From NCBI GenBank assembly GCA_012861695.1, contig JAAOOA010000324.1:343310-407309 (forward strand): a stretch of 64,000 bases of DNA, written 5' to 3'. This stretch comes from Trematomus loennbergii. Taxonomy: Eukaryota; Chordata; Actinopteri; Perciformes; Nototheniidae. This document shows, piece after piece, positions 34,234 through 46,309 of the stretch. A program made the position numbers and the translations under genes. Position 1 is the first letter of the stretch, and every line of letters starts with the position of its first letter. Under the pieces are notes generated by a model. That model was not told the origin of the DNA, did no database searches, and saw only the letters and a list, made by a program, of their open reading frames with translations.

Positions 34234-34649
34234 CCTGTCGCTACACACACTGATGGACACACACACACTTCACTCACTTCCTCCGGACACACACACACAC
34301 ACAGTCACGTGTCATGGGGGCTGCTGCTTGTGGGTTACCTCAAAATGCTCTTCCTCATTTTGCACAAAACACAGACTTTGATTCGATCACCTTAACGAAG
34401 GAATGTCCTTCAACACGAAACAAGCTTTAATGGATTCTTTAGAAAAATAATTACAATTGAAGCTTCTTCTATAAACTACTACACATATTAACATTTGTAC
34501 TTCTTAATGTAAAACTCATAATATACATGATATACTATATGAAATAATGCAGTTCAACTAATTTAATGCAGTATTTTTAAAAGTATTTTGGCTCACTTGA
34601 CAAACTTCTACATTAAAATGCTCTTAAAAGTAATTGATAGTGATACATC

Positions 34650-34800
34650 TTCTCAAATATCAGGGGGTCACAGGTTCAAACCCCACTGCAGTCAGCATGT
34701 CGTTGTGTCCCTTAGACACTTCACCCCAAATTGCTCCTGTGGTGATTGTCCACAGTATTGAGTATGTAAGTCGCTTTGGATAAAAATGTAATAAAAATAT
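34650..34800 (+). repeat. tRNA-like SINE fragment
   Basis: Contains a Pol III B-box-like aggttcaaaccccac followed by a conserved agtcgctttggataaaa block. A reverse-oriented relative lies at 41725-41940. Confidence 0.55.
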
Positions 34801-35018
34801 ACTGTAAAAAAAGATATTCAGAATACTGAGTACTTTTACATTTGATACTCTAAGTACAATGGGCTTCTAGTACTTCTGTACTTTCAGGACATTTCACATA
34901 GTATTTACATACCATAGTATTACTTCTACGAGTGCAGGACAAGCTTTAAACACTTTTTCTGATATAAAAATATCTATTTTATTATCAAGTTTTACTAACC
35001 TGAGCTTGGAGCAGGTCG

Positions 35019-35037
35019 ACTACATTTCCCAGAATCC
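35019..35037 (+). promoter_or_regulatory. ZNF143/THAP11-like site upstream of gene D
   Basis: ACTACATTTCCCAGAATCC is close to the vertebrate SBS motif (ACTACAATTCCCAGAATGC type) that occurs in promoters. It lies about 0.8 kb upstream of the gene D leader. A CAG|GTTAGT donor on the minus strand at about 35000 could end a non-coding first exon. Confidence 0.35.
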
Positions 35038-35459
35038 AACAGGAGATGAATCAGAACTTCTTGCCACATTTTTGCATCTTTCCCTGAAGAAAAAGAAAAG
35101 AAAGTGTTCAAAGAAACAACACTGAAGACAGACCAATAAATCACCAATAAATTACAATATATACTTTCAGATTTGTTCTTATTAAAAAAGTGTAAAGAAA
35201 TTGTTTTAATTACTCACCAGGGGGCGCTGTTTTAGCATTATCAGGTGTAAAATGAGTGCAGTGTGGAATAAGTGAATTACATTTAATGAAGTTATAAAAA
35301 AGTGCTTTATTCCATAAAATAGTGAATAGGACATTTAAAAACACACAAATACAAATTCAGCACCCGTTTACACAAAATATTTTTTTGAAAACCGAGCCCT
35401 TTTATAGATCCCACAGAAATTACAATATGCAAAACATTTTCAAAAATAAAGTTTATGTA

Positions 35460-36160
35460 AATGAATCATATATAAAATGTTCACATTAAAGTTAGAGATG
35501 ATACAATTTAAAGTTCTACATAGGTTGCACTACTCAAAAGTAAACAAGATGTATTCCAGCGTATCAGCATTATGTAACAAATGTAAAAATCAAGCTGGCA
35601 CCCTTACACACCAATTCTGGACATGCCCCAACCTCCACTCATTCTGGACTTCTGTATTTGATTTTTATTCAAAAGCATTTGACAAGCAATTGAAGCCTGA
35701 TCCCCTTGTGGCCATTCTGGGGTCCACGAGTGACACTGATCTGAACTATGGCAGTGACAAATGGCCGGTGTTTTGGGGTATTGTTTTGGCTAAAAAACGT
35801 ATTTTGAGGTTATGGAAGTCTGATACTGTCCCTACATTCGAGATGTGGCTGAGAGAGTTGGGTGAGATCCTCTACCTGGAGAAACTTAGATTCAAGAATG
35901 CAGGAAGGGGGAGAGTGTTTGATAAGGCGTGGGCTCAGTGATGAGACACTTAAGAGGTCTGGGTGAGGATGAAGGTGTGGGATGAATGATCAATAATGTT
36001 AATCCTGTAACTTTTATCTTGTTGTTTTTCAATTTGCTATGTACATTTTATTTTTCCTGATGTGCTCTCTTGGACTGCCCTCTTGTTTCTGGCATGAATA
36101 TTGCATTTCTTGTTATCTCCATGCACCAAATTCATCCTCAGAGCGGATGAAATACATTCA
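35460..36160 (+). mobile_element. 5'-truncated LINE (L1/Tx1-like) ORF2 C-terminus
   Basis: An intact frame 35477-35941 encodes MIQFKVLHRLHYSKVNKMYS, then a C-x2-C...H-x-FW-x-C knuckle (CNKCKNQAGTLTHQFWTC) and the conserved DPLVAILG region. This is the extreme C-terminus of a fish L1-type reverse-transcriptase protein. The catalytic domains are absent. A 3' UTR-like segment follows. Confidence 0.75.
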
Positions 36161-36667
36161 TAAATTCAGTGGAGGAAAGTACATTAACTCAAGTATTGGT
36201 CTTAAGTAGATTTTGACACAGTTGTTTTTTACTCAAGTGTTAACCGTCATACTGCTATACTTCCACTCCACTACATTATTTTTAACACTCAGAGTTACTT
36301 AGATCTAAAAACACAAGATATGCTGATATGGTTTAATGCAGTATTTATAAATTTGGTCCACACCGACGAACTGCAAATACCAAAATGCTGACATTTATAA
36401 AATTAATAATACAAAACTGTGGACAGATCCATTATGCATAACGAATACTTTTACTTTGTATACTTGTACATTTAGCTGATACTGCTGTACTTTATATTAT
36501 TCTGAAATGGGCCATTGTGCAGAGTACTGTTACATCTTGTACTATAAGTATATTTTGATCTTAAAACGTATTATTACTTATATTGATATGAACATTAACT
36601 AGTTACTTACGCTACGTAATATTTGTGGGGATTTTAACGCAACAAATTGTAAGTCATGTTTAGTCAT

Positions 36668-37130
36668 GTAAGTGGACCTATCATGCTATATTTGAATAAT
36701 ATAGTGTAGGACCATACCTATATAAGGCATATTTATACTTTTTTTTTTTTAAATACCAAACAGATCATGCATTTTAGCCATGCCTCATTTTGCTCAATTT
36801 GACAATTTCTAGCTCTGGGCAGATTCAGTGAGAACAGCACCACATACAGGCCTGGCATATGTACTACAGCGTCTCCAGCGCTTTCGAACGGCAATGGCCG
36901 TGGCTGTCTCTCCTGATTGGTGGAGTTGGCCCAATAGCCGTAGCGCCACCGTCCTGACGTCAGGACAGTGTTCAAATCTGGATCAGTTTTTATCAGATCC
37001 GTTGCAGCCCCTTTTTTAGAGATTTGGGTATGGAGGAAAATAGAGAGGGTTGTGTTTTCTGACACTTGGTGAGTTCCCTGGAACACCGGGGACACATATT
37101 CATGTAGAAAAGACGTACAAACTTAGTGAT
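36668..37130. mobile_element. truncated MITE (GGGACCTATCATGC family)
   Basis: Starts gtggacctatcatgct and contains blocks shared in reverse with 44216-45161 (caccaatcaggagagacagc complement, gacgtcaggac, ggggacacatattcatg). One end is missing. Confidence 0.65.
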
Positions 37131-37272
37131 CAGTTTTTAGCTAATCCCTCCTCTGATCAACAGCTGTGATTCTTCTGTTGAACCTGCAAGGTGGGACAAT
37201 GGTATCGTTAAGTAATGTTTGCACAGAAGCGTTGATTTTGGTCCTGGAAGAGCAGGAGTGTCAGTCATCGTT

Positions 37273-37628
37273 CTACAGACTGCAGAACTGCCGTTGCCTA
37301 AGGAGCGGTAAGTCGCTGTCATTGGACAAGTTTCCTTCTTCTGGAGGGCTGTCGTCAGCTTCCAGGGGCTGGGGGTTTGTGTTGTTTTGCAGATTGCCGA
37401 TAGTCTTTTCCATCTCTTGACTCTTCGTCCAATTTTTTTTCGTAAGCTTAGTGTTGGTCCTCTGTAGTTTGCAGATGGTTTGGTTTTTCTGATTAAGCTT
37501 CGACTTAAGGTCCGCCACTTCTGTTTGTAGTTTCTCAATGGTGGCATTTTTCGTGTTTTTATTTTCAACTCTGACATCCAGGAGCCCCAGATGTTCAGCT
37601 CCGTTAGTTGCACTTTCCCCCGAGGACT
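37273..37628 (-). CDS. gene E cytoplasmic tail exon
   Basis: Acceptor GTGATCACGCAG, then SSGESATNGAEHLGLLDV and a Lys/Glu/Leu-rich stretch (IEKLQTEVADLKSKLNQKNQ and on) with heptad character, ending RQRQFCSL and TAG at 37275-37273. 118 residues. A coiled coil after the membrane is common in butyrophilin-like proteins. No SPRY/B30.2 domain follows. Confidence 0.65.
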
Positions 37629-40600
37629 CTGCGTGATCACACAAAATGAACCGTTAGTACGCGAGTATTCACCAACCGACTACTTCTAATAAAAACCCAC
37701 AAAGACTTTGACATTCACTAATTTCTTCAACCGCCAATGTCTCTGTGCTGTTTTATGTCTTTCCTGCACCTCTCTCACATTGAAAGTCTTCCAAAGCTTT
37801 CTTTTTAGCTTCACACTGTTGCTTTTATATTAAGCTGGATTGACTGTTGTTATTTATTCAGTCTCAGTGTGATGAAATGGTTTCATCAGGAATGTTATTC
37901 AGTCTAAAAGCGTGTTTCTCTCATGCTTTACTGTGGATTTTGTCACAGAAATCCCTCACGGTTAATACCAATACTTTGCACAAGTGTCTGAGTGTTAGAG
38001 ACTTACCAGTTTTGCAATATTTCTTCAACAGTGAGAAGACCAAAGCTGATCTATATCTTAACACAAACACAATCACTAACACAGTGACAGCTACAGTCAC
38101 TAACACAGTGACAGCAACAGTCACTAATACAGTGTACACAGCGGTGTGAGAACAGGACTTTGGCTCCTTCACTGAAACACAAACAAACATGGTGCTGACA
38201 TTAGGACATATTTTACATATTCTATAAAGTATACACCCTAAAACATGACTCCAATAACTAACAGAGCTGTGTGCGTGTTAGTACTACTGAAGTGTAGACT
38301 AGAGGAGAGAAAACAGCCAGATCTGTATCGTAACATTCATACATGCTGCAGGGGAATACGGTAAGACAATTAACTAACAGATATCACCATGACAGTTAAT
38401 GTAAACTTTTGAATAATGGACTTCATCTACTATAAGTAGTTTGGTTGAATGTAATAATTATGTTGTTTGTTGTTTGTGGAAACGCATCATTTATTGAAAA
38501 ATGAATCTGAACTTTTTGATCTGTTACGATTATAAACTGAAGCGATATAAAAATGAGCCCCATTAAAGGTGGGGTAGGTAAGTTTGAGAAACCGGCTCGA
38601 GATCGCTAGAATTTGAAAATACACAGCCGGAGAAAATCTGCCACTTCCTCACAGAGCCCCTCCTCCAACACACACGAACGCGCACATGACCAATGAGGGC
38701 ACGAGATAAGTTTGTGTACAGATGGAAGGCTGACAGGCAGGTAGGCCATCCAGTTATTTTAGCCGGGCCGGCTCAGATGATTGGTCGTGCTTTTTACAGT
38801 ACTACGGCTTCCACAGATGATATTTATTTATGGATTTTTGTCAAAGCACTTAAGATATTCATTGCTATCGGGATGTTAAGAGCATTCCATGGAATATAAC
38901 AAAAAGTGTATCTCGAGCCGGTTTCTCAAACTTACCTACCCCACCTTTAACTGAGTTTTAAACATCAGCATATTACCGGTCATAGTCCGGTAATTACCTG
39001 CAAACGGAAACTCACAATTATTAATTATTATATTGAAACATGACCGGTAAGTTTCGAATTTGTCCGGTAAAATAAATGATTTCCAGACACTTGACCGGCA
39101 AGAACAAATCCTAGCAGAAACCCTGGTACTGTATGTATGTATATGAATATCAATCAATCAATCAATGTTTATTTATATAGCCCAATATCACAAATGTTAC
39201 AAATGTCTCAGTGGACTTCACAGTTTGTACAGAATATCGACACCCTCTGTCCTTAGACCCCACAGTTTAAAGGGAACATGGGAGAAACCTCAGGGAGAGC
39301 AACAGAGGAGGGATCCCTCTCCCAGGACGGACAGACGTGCAGTAGATGCCGTGTGTAAATCGAAGAGATAATACATTTAAAACATAGGTAGACCAAATGT
39401 TTGGAAATGTGTGTGTCTATAATAAGAGGATGAATCACAAGGATATCCATCCAGGACTCATGATCCAAGACAACCTGAAATACTTAAGTGCATTTTCGTA
39501 ATATATGAATATATTGAAATATTCTTATATATTTATATTATTTGGGATGTTGAGAAACAGCATTTGGATCTCCCTGTTTGTATCACACACAGAGGATTGA
39601 CACTAAGTGATATTATGATATAATGAATATGGTTGATTGTATTGACAGCAGGTACAGGTGAGTAGTATAGTTACCTGGAAGTTGAATCTGCGTCTCTCTG
39701 GTCTCATTGGTGTCCGCCCGCTGAACTCTGCAGGTGACCCTGTGATACAAATAAATTACCTTTGTTGTTCAGAAATGCAAATGCAGGCGTGTCCCCGTCA
39801 ACACAAACGTGTCTAACGTGAGAGTTTATGTATTTTTTATATACATGTTATACATTGGGGGGATTGTATTGCACTTCAGTTTGTATGCTGCTGCTCAGGA
39901 TTACTACAGATGTGGAAATGAATGTCAAATATTTTCTAAATCCTGAACAGTAGTTTTGATCATAGATTAAATCTATATAGTGTTCAGTTCCAGATACCGG
40001 AGACTTATGGGCTCAGAACAGTCTCATAATACACACATGCACACAGAAGGATCCACACTTGTGTTTTTCAATGCACATAGATTTTTTCTATCTATAGCCA
40101 ATCTCCTTCGTTCTAAGCCAATCACATGAGCGCGCCCCCACGAGGGTATGATGTTCTGTGTGCATGTGTGTATAATTTATGAGACCGTTCTGAGCCCATA
40201 GAGACTAGATGTTTCTGATACTCTGTGATCTGTAAGCACATGTGTAAAAGATGAACTGAGGCTTATTGTTGTTGAAAATGCTCTTAAGTATTTCCGGTTG
40301 TCCCTTTAATAAGATAAAGTTAATTAAATGTGAACATTGCATCCTTGCACTAAAACAAAAAGGGAGTAGTTGTTATTTATAGGTTAAGATGTTACTGGCC
40401 CCTTGAGATCAGATTGGCTGTCTGTGGCCCCTGCTTTATCCCCACATTCTAATTTCTACTGGACATTTGCACCAAATTAGATATATTTAATATATATATT
40501 AAGAAAGGACATTTAATGTTTCCATATATTTTTTTTTATTGAATATAGTTTAATATAGGATGCAATTACAATTATTATTGATATTATTATCATTTATTAT

Positions 40601-40709
40601 GAATGTATTCTTACATTATTATGGTATTATAATAATCATTTTATAATTATAATATATTGTGTTATTATTCATTATTGTCATTCATATTTATTATTATTAT
40701 TATATATTG

Positions 40710-40740
<31 letters not shown>

Positions 40741-43700
40741 TATTTATACAATAAAAGTATCACACTGCTTCTCTTAAAGAATAGAGTTATTATTGTTGTT
40801 TGCATAATTGTTGTAACTGTTGAGATCAGATTTGTCTGTATGTGGCCCCTGCTCGAGCACAATATACATTTTATTTTATTGAACAATTGGACCTGCTGGC
40901 GGCTTCCTGCAGAGTCACTCTTCGTTGCACGGTGTAACATCCTCTGGAGACATTTTTTTTTGGGTCATCGGCAGAGAGGTTTTTTCCGTTTTCATCCAGA
41001 AAGGTGATTTCCGCATCCGACCCCACGCTTGTCGCCTCACATTCGAGAGTAAAACCTCCAACTTTCAGAGGAATGACGGAGATTTGGGGATCAGGAACAG
41101 GAAGAAAACAATTATTATTTATAATGGAGACATACATTTAGATGTACATTTTGATAAAAGAAAACCATTTTATTTTTAAATAATTTAGCTTTTGGGAGAA
41201 GGGGTGGGATTAAATAAGTGTAAATGGATTCCCCTTTTCTGATGTGTAATTATATATAACATTTGTTTATATATAATTTGTAAGTCAATAATATTTTTTT
41301 GTATCAATTTGATACTGCTTAAATGTGGGGTAGGTAATTTTGGAGAAACCAGCTCAAGTGCGCTAGAATTTGAAAATACACAGCCGGAAGAAATCCCACT
41401 TCCTCACAGAGCCCCTCCTCCAACACACACGAACGCGCACATGACCAATGAGGGCACGAGATAAGTTTGTGCACAGATGGAAGGCTGACAGGCAGGTAGG
41501 CCATCCAGTTATTTTAGCCGGGCCGGCTCAATGATTGGTCGTGCTTTTTACAGCGCACGGCTTCCACAGATGAATTTTAATGGATTTTTTGTCAAAGCAC
41601 TTCAGATATTCATTGCTATCGGGATGTTAAGAGCATTCCATGGAAATACAAAAAGTGTATCTCGAGCCGGTTTCTCAAACTTACCTACCCCACCTTTAAG
41701 TTTGTACAGTATCATACTTTTTGGGGTATTGTACTACATTACATTACATTATATGTCACTTGTTAGACACTTTTATCCAAAGCGACTTACATACTCAATA
41801 CTGTGGGCAATCCCCACAGGAGCAATTTGGGGTGAAGTGTCTCAGGGACACAACGACATGCTGACTGCAGTGGGGTTTCAACCTATGACCCCCTGATCTG
41901 AACACCAACGGACAACCCATTGCACCACACGCCTACTACTAGTCCAAATACCAGAGGTGGGAAGTAGTGGAGTACAAATACTTCGTTACTGTACTTAAGT
42001 ACATTTTTCTGGTATCAGTACTTTACTCCACGACTTATTTTTCAGACGACTTTTTACTTCTTACTTCTTACATTTTGAACTCAAATACCTGTACTTTCTA
42101 CTTCTTACATTTGAACCCAAATACCTGTACTTTCTACTTCACATTTTGAACCACAAATACCTGTACTTTCTACTTCTTACATTTGAACCCAAATACCTGT
42201 ACTTTCTACTTCTTACATGTTGAACACAAATACCTGTACTTTCTACTTCTTACATGTTGAACACAAATACCTGTACTTTCTACTTCTTACATGTTGAACC
42301 CAAATACCTGTACTTTCTACTTCTTACATTTGAACACAAATACCTGTACTTTCTACTTCTTACATGTTGAACACAAATACCTGTACTTTCTACTTCTTAC
42401 ATGTTGAACAAATACCTGTACTTTCTACTTCTTACATGTTGAACACAAATACCTGTACTTTCTACTTCTTACATGTTGAACCAAATACCTGTACTTTCTA
42501 CTTCTTACATGTTGAACCAAATACCTGTACTTTCTACTTCTTACATGTTGAACACAAATACCTGTACTTTCTACTTCTTACATGTTGAACACAAATACCT
42601 GTACTTTCTACTTCTTACATGTTGAACCAAATACCTGTACTTTCTACTTCTTACATGTTGAACACAAATACCTGTACTTTCTACTTCTTACATGTTGAAC
42701 ACAAATACCTGTACTTTCTACTTCTACATGTTGAACACAAATACCTGTACTTTCTACTTCTTACATGTTGAACCCAAATACCTGTACTTTCTACTTCTTA
42801 CATGTTGAAACACAAATACCTGTACTTTCTACTTCTCACATGTTGAACTCAAATACCTGTACTTTCTACTTCTACATGTTGAACCCAAATACCTGTACTT
42901 TCTACTTCTTACATGTTGAACACAAATACCTGTACTTTCTACTTCTACATGTTGAACACAAATACCTGTACTTTCTACTTCTTACATGTTGAACAAATAC
43001 CTGTACTTTCTACTTCTTACATTTGAACACAAATACCTGTACTTTCTACTTCTACATGTTGAACACAAATACCTGTACTTTCTACTTCTCACATTTCCCA
43101 AACAGGCTGGTTCCTTTAGTTTGAATGTGTGTTTGGTGGCGTGATCATTATTATTTAGAGTCATTGCGTGCCTATTGATTTGAACACGATCCGTGTATCC
43201 ATCATTTCCTGGTCTTCTCTAAAGAAGAGGGACCAATGAAAACGTTGTCATGTTGCCGTTGTTCAGCATGGAAACATTCATTAGCTAACAATGACATTAT
43301 TGTTCTATTAATATAAAGGGAGGTCAGGTACTCTTTAAAACAGCTGCTAGTTATGGGTACTTTTTACTGAAGTACATTTCAAAGCCTCTTTACTTTTACT
43401 TGAGTAGAGAAGTTTAGTCAGTACTTCTACTTTTACCAGAGTATTTTTAAACACGAGTATCTGTACTTCTACTTGAGTAAATGTGTGTACTTTTGACATC
43501 TCTCCCAAATATGAACCCTGATAGGTAGACTGAACGTACCAACAGAAAGCTCCACTTCTGTAATATTTTGTTGGTCTTTATTCCACATCCTCATGCATTG
43601 ATACGTTCCTTCATCCGCCGCTTGAATGTTGGAGATCCTCAGCGAGGCGTTTCCACTCTTCAGATCTTCCACGAGGTTCGTCCGGGAAACGTAGAGCGGG

Positions 43701-46256
43701 CTCTGCTCTACGAGATCCTCGCGGTTGTCGCGGAACAGGAAGACGATTACTTTCTCCTGGTCTGTCTTGGACCACTCCGTCTTGGACCACTCCAACGTGC
43801 GGAAGACATCGTTGGGAGGGAAACTGCAAGGAAGAATAACGACGCCGCCGGCAGAGACGCAAACCTTCTCTGGAGAGCCGTGGACCGAGGACTCTGCTGG
43901 GAAAACACAAAAAGAAATTGGTGGAAAAATACTGAATGCACTCTTCCAGTATCAGAGTAACATGATAACAAAGTAGGGCTGCTCGATTATGGCAAAAATC
44001 ATAATCACGATTATTTTGGTCAATAATTGATATCACGATTATTAAATACGATTATTCATTGACTTTGAAAACATCCATTTATTGAACTTTAAAACAAATA
44101 CAAATAATAATTTGAACAGTATCTTTTTAACTGTTGATTACCCTGAACGTATAATTCAACTGAAAAACCAATACTAAAATAATAAAATAAATAATACATT
44201 TATATTTAAATTTAAAGGGGACCTATCATGCAAAATGCACTTTTGTACGTCTTTTATACATGAATATGTGTCCCCGGTGTTCCAGGGAACTCACCAAGTG
44301 TCAGAAAACACAACCCTCTCTATTTTCCTCCATACCCAAATCTCTAAAAAAGGGGCTGCAACAGATCTGATAAAAACTGATCCAGATTTGAACACTGTCC
44401 TGACGTCAGGACGGTGGCGCTACGGCTATTGGGCCAACTCCACCAATCAGGAGGAGACAGCCACGGCCATTGCCGTTCGAAAGCGCTGGAGACGCTGTAG
44501 TACATATGCCAGGCCTGTAAGTGGCGCTGTAGTCTGCCGCAAAAGCAGTGAAGAAGACTTCCCGTCCATAGTTACCATGGTTACCCTTCTGTTTATTCTC
44601 CGCTGTGGCTTTTTTCTCCCTCCCCGAGGCAAGCGTTTGCTCCCGCTGCAATGCAATCCCTCCCCGTCGAGGCAAGCACTGTAATTCTCTCCGGTTAGTC
44701 CACCAGCAGATGACAAACACCCACCTCTCCGCCTCTTCCAAGGAACGAGGGGACCGTGCGGCAGAGTTTCAGTTTCAGTTACTTTCGCCGGTCAAGATGT
44801 CCGTTAAAGTTTAAATCTTCCGGACAAAATTAGAAAAGTGCCGGTCAAAGGTTCTTTGTTATTTATTGAGCTTTAAAACAAATGAATAACAACTCTATAT
44901 AATAAAACACGGAGGACGGAGATCCCTTTTTCTCCCCCTCTTCTGACAGCCCAGCAGCTGATCAGAGCACGTCTCCCCTCTCCTGCAGGGGGGCGTGGTC
45001 AGCAGAATCAGACCGTAGACAGCAAACAGCACATAGAGCGAAATGAGGCATGGCTAAAATGCATGATCTGTTTGGTATTTTGAAAACAGAAACGTATAAA
45101 TATACCTTATATAGGTATGGCCCTATAATATATCATTTAAATATAGCATGATAGGTCCACTTTAAATAAATAATATCAAAATAATAAATACCAATAAACA
45201 AGATCAACAAATATTTTGGAGCGCACTTCCACAAGCTACTAAACATATATTAATATGATAAATACAAATAAATTAGACCAAAATAAATTAGATCAAATAT
45301 GTTGCAGTGCACTGTCACAACCTAGCAAAGCTAAATAATCGTTTTTTTCGATTATGTTGTTTTCGTAATTGTGGCAGGCCAAAATCGTAATTGCGATTAA
45401 AATACGATTAATTGCACAGCCCTATAACAAAGGTATCCCAACTGTAGCTGTGTACATGACAGGATGTATGATTACCTCGACACCCTCTAAGGACAGAGGG
45501 TGTCGTTTTTCTCATACTGATATTCTGAACAAACTGTGCTGTTGTATTTGCTGTAAAGTGTCTTTACTGTAGGGTATTTTTATTATATGTACAGCACTTT
45601 GGCTCGACCAAAAATCGTTTAAAAATGTGCTATATAAATAAAACTTGATTTGATTTGATTTACCTAGAAGAGCATCAGGACTGTTTTAGGCATATGATAG
45701 CTATGTGATTAACATGATGATTCAGCCTCTATGGAGATAGACATGACAAGCATGATCATTTCTGACGTGGAGCTAATCTGAAGTAAACATTGAATACTGC
45801 TTTATATTCCTCCATCTTGTGACTGTGTAACTCCCTCTCTTGGATATCAGCATGTGAAGGACACTGTTCAGGAACTAGTTGATGCTCTGTATGTGATGAC
45901 TACTATATCCAATCTCTACTCATGGTAGTCCAAATTAGCCCACCGGGACTACAAATATGGCTACTATCTGGTTAAAACTGACATTTTTGATCCTGAAAAT
46001 GTCAGAAATGGATTCAGCATCCTCCAAAACCACTACAATACTGTCCAAATCGAGCAAGGCATTTCAAACTATTGTCTGGATGTAGTCTCACAGGAACATG
46101 CAAATATTGTTACTCATTTTGCTATGAGTGCAAATGGACGACTTATTTCTCTCTTCGAAACTACACACCTACAAGTGGTCAAAATGGCGACTATAACTTG
46201 AAACTTTTACCTGAACAAAAAAGCACAGCAGCCAGAAGCAGAGCACGCAGACACAT
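37273..46256 (-). CDS. gene E: B7/butyrophilin-like receptor with coiled-coil tail
   Basis: Minus-strand exons: leader 46211-46256, V-set 43540-43893, C-type Ig first half 40893-41091, second half 39675-39739, TM 38007-38171, cytoplasmic tail 37273-37628. The plan (V, C, TM, coiled coil) resembles fish butyrophilin-like/B7-family proteins, which act as cell-surface ligands or regulators of lymphocytes. All phases match when the exons are joined in order. The oddity is the acceptor of the first C half, where the expected AG is TG. Skipping both C exons keeps frame (phase 1 to phase 1) and would give a one-domain V protein. Two nested transposons (43974-45424) lie in the first intron. Confidence 0.65.
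38007..38171 (-). CDS. gene E transmembrane exon with internal repeat
   Basis: 165 nt, phase 1 to phase 1, donor GTAAGT. Encodes KEPKSCSHTAVYTVL, then VTVAVTVL twice, then VIVFVLRYRSA. The two VTVAVTVL units come from a 24-bp tandem duplication. Confidence 0.65.
38563..38950. mobile_element. TTAA-flanked MITE (GGTGGGGTAGG family)
   Basis: TTAA 38563-38566 and 38947-38950. The ends match as inverted repeats for about 35 bp. It lies in the gene E intron between TM and second C exon. Confidence 0.85.
39140..39372. repeat. dispersed fish repeat (tail-like)
   Basis: Starts with a caatcaatcaatcaat tract, then tttatttatatagcccaata and a conserved body with caccctctgtccttaga. The same caccctctgtcctt block occurs near 45481-45500 next to a LINE-type tail. 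Probably a retroelement 3' fragment. Confidence 0.5.
39675..39739 (-). CDS. gene E C-type Ig exon, second half
   Basis: 65 nt, phase 2 in and phase 1 out, donor GTAACT. Encodes VTCRVQRADTNETRETQIQL, which supplies the second cysteine of the Ig fold. Confidence 0.6.
40560..40745. repeat. (ATT)n-rich tract
   Basis: Low-complexity att/tta repeats with a longest pure run near 40708-40742. Confidence 0.8.
40893..41091 (-). CDS. gene E C-type Ig exon, first half, acceptor lost
   Basis: Encodes PQISVIPLKVGGFTLECEAT, GSDAEITFLDENGKNL and CYTVQRRVTLQEAASR, then a GTCCAA donor in phase 2. The upstream sequence is a perfect pyrimidine tract ending TTCCTG where TTCCAG is expected (41093-41092). The body has no stop. 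Confidence 0.6.
41319..41699. mobile_element. TTAA-flanked MITE (GGTGGGGTAGG family)
   Basis: TTAA 41319-41322 and 41696-41699. Third full copy, with a few small deletions. Confidence 0.8.
41725..41940 (-). repeat. tRNA-like SINE copy
   Basis: Contains tatccaaagcgacttacata and gtggggtttcaacctatgac, the reverse complement of the B-box region seen at 34650-34800. Confidence 0.5.
41953..43490 (+). mobile_element. second element with the 37-bp minisatellite, inverted
   Basis: Starts cagaggtgggaagtag, carries about 28 units at 42055-43095 in the opposite orientation to 30345-32785, and ends with the same 0.4-kb flank (gtttgggaaatg and on) found at 29970-30350, inverted. It stops about 50 bp short of the gene E V exon. 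Confidence 0.75.
43540..43893 (-). CDS. gene E V-set exon
   Basis: 354 nt, phase 1 to phase 1. The acceptor is a NAGNAG pair (start 43893 or 43896), donor GTACGT. Encodes SSVHGSPEKVCVSAGGVVIL, PCSFPPNDVFRTLEW, SLRISNIQAADEGTYQC, all hallmarks of a V-set. EWSKT is duplicated in tandem at the C strand. Confidence 0.75.
43966..45432. mobile_element. hAT-type MITE with 8-bp target duplication
   Basis: The element runs 43974-45424, begins TAGGGCTGCTCGATTATGG and ends ATTGCACAGCCCTA. TAACAAAG is duplicated exactly at 43966-43973 and 45425-45432. A second transposon sits inside. Confidence 0.8.
44212..45165. mobile_element. TTAA-flanked MITE nested in the hAT MITE
   Basis: TTAA at 44212-44215 and 45162-45165. 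Ends AGGGGACCTATCATGC and GCATGATAGGTCCACT are imperfect inverted repeats. Frames inside are not genes. Confidence 0.75.
45462..45662 (+). repeat. LINE-type 3' tail
   Basis: Ends aaaatgtgctatataaataa, then aacttgatttgatttgatt, the usual 3' end with short tandem tail of fish CR1/L2-type LINEs. Confidence 0.6.
46211..46256 (-). CDS. gene E leader exon
   Basis: Minus-strand ATG at 46254-46256. Encodes MCLRALLLAAVLFCS plus one base, donor GTAAAA, phase 1. It is a clear signal peptide in the right position and phase for the V exon. Confidence 0.6.
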
Positions 46257-46309
46257 CTCTAAGTCTCGCGGGTTGGATGTGTCTTTTCTGCTGAAAGAAA
46301 GGTGAAAAG

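Noticed and set aside
34650..34800. tRNA gene
   Set aside because: Only a B-box-like block is present. There is no cloverleaf or A-box at the right distance, so SINE is the better reading.
37137..37640. 167-codon frame on the minus strand
   Set aside because: Out-of-frame shadow of the gene E coiled-coil tail exon, whose frame has a fitting acceptor and phase.
44235..44741. Frames of 89-149 codons on both strands
   Set aside because: They lie inside the TTAA MITE nested in a hAT MITE. Related copies elsewhere do not keep the frames.
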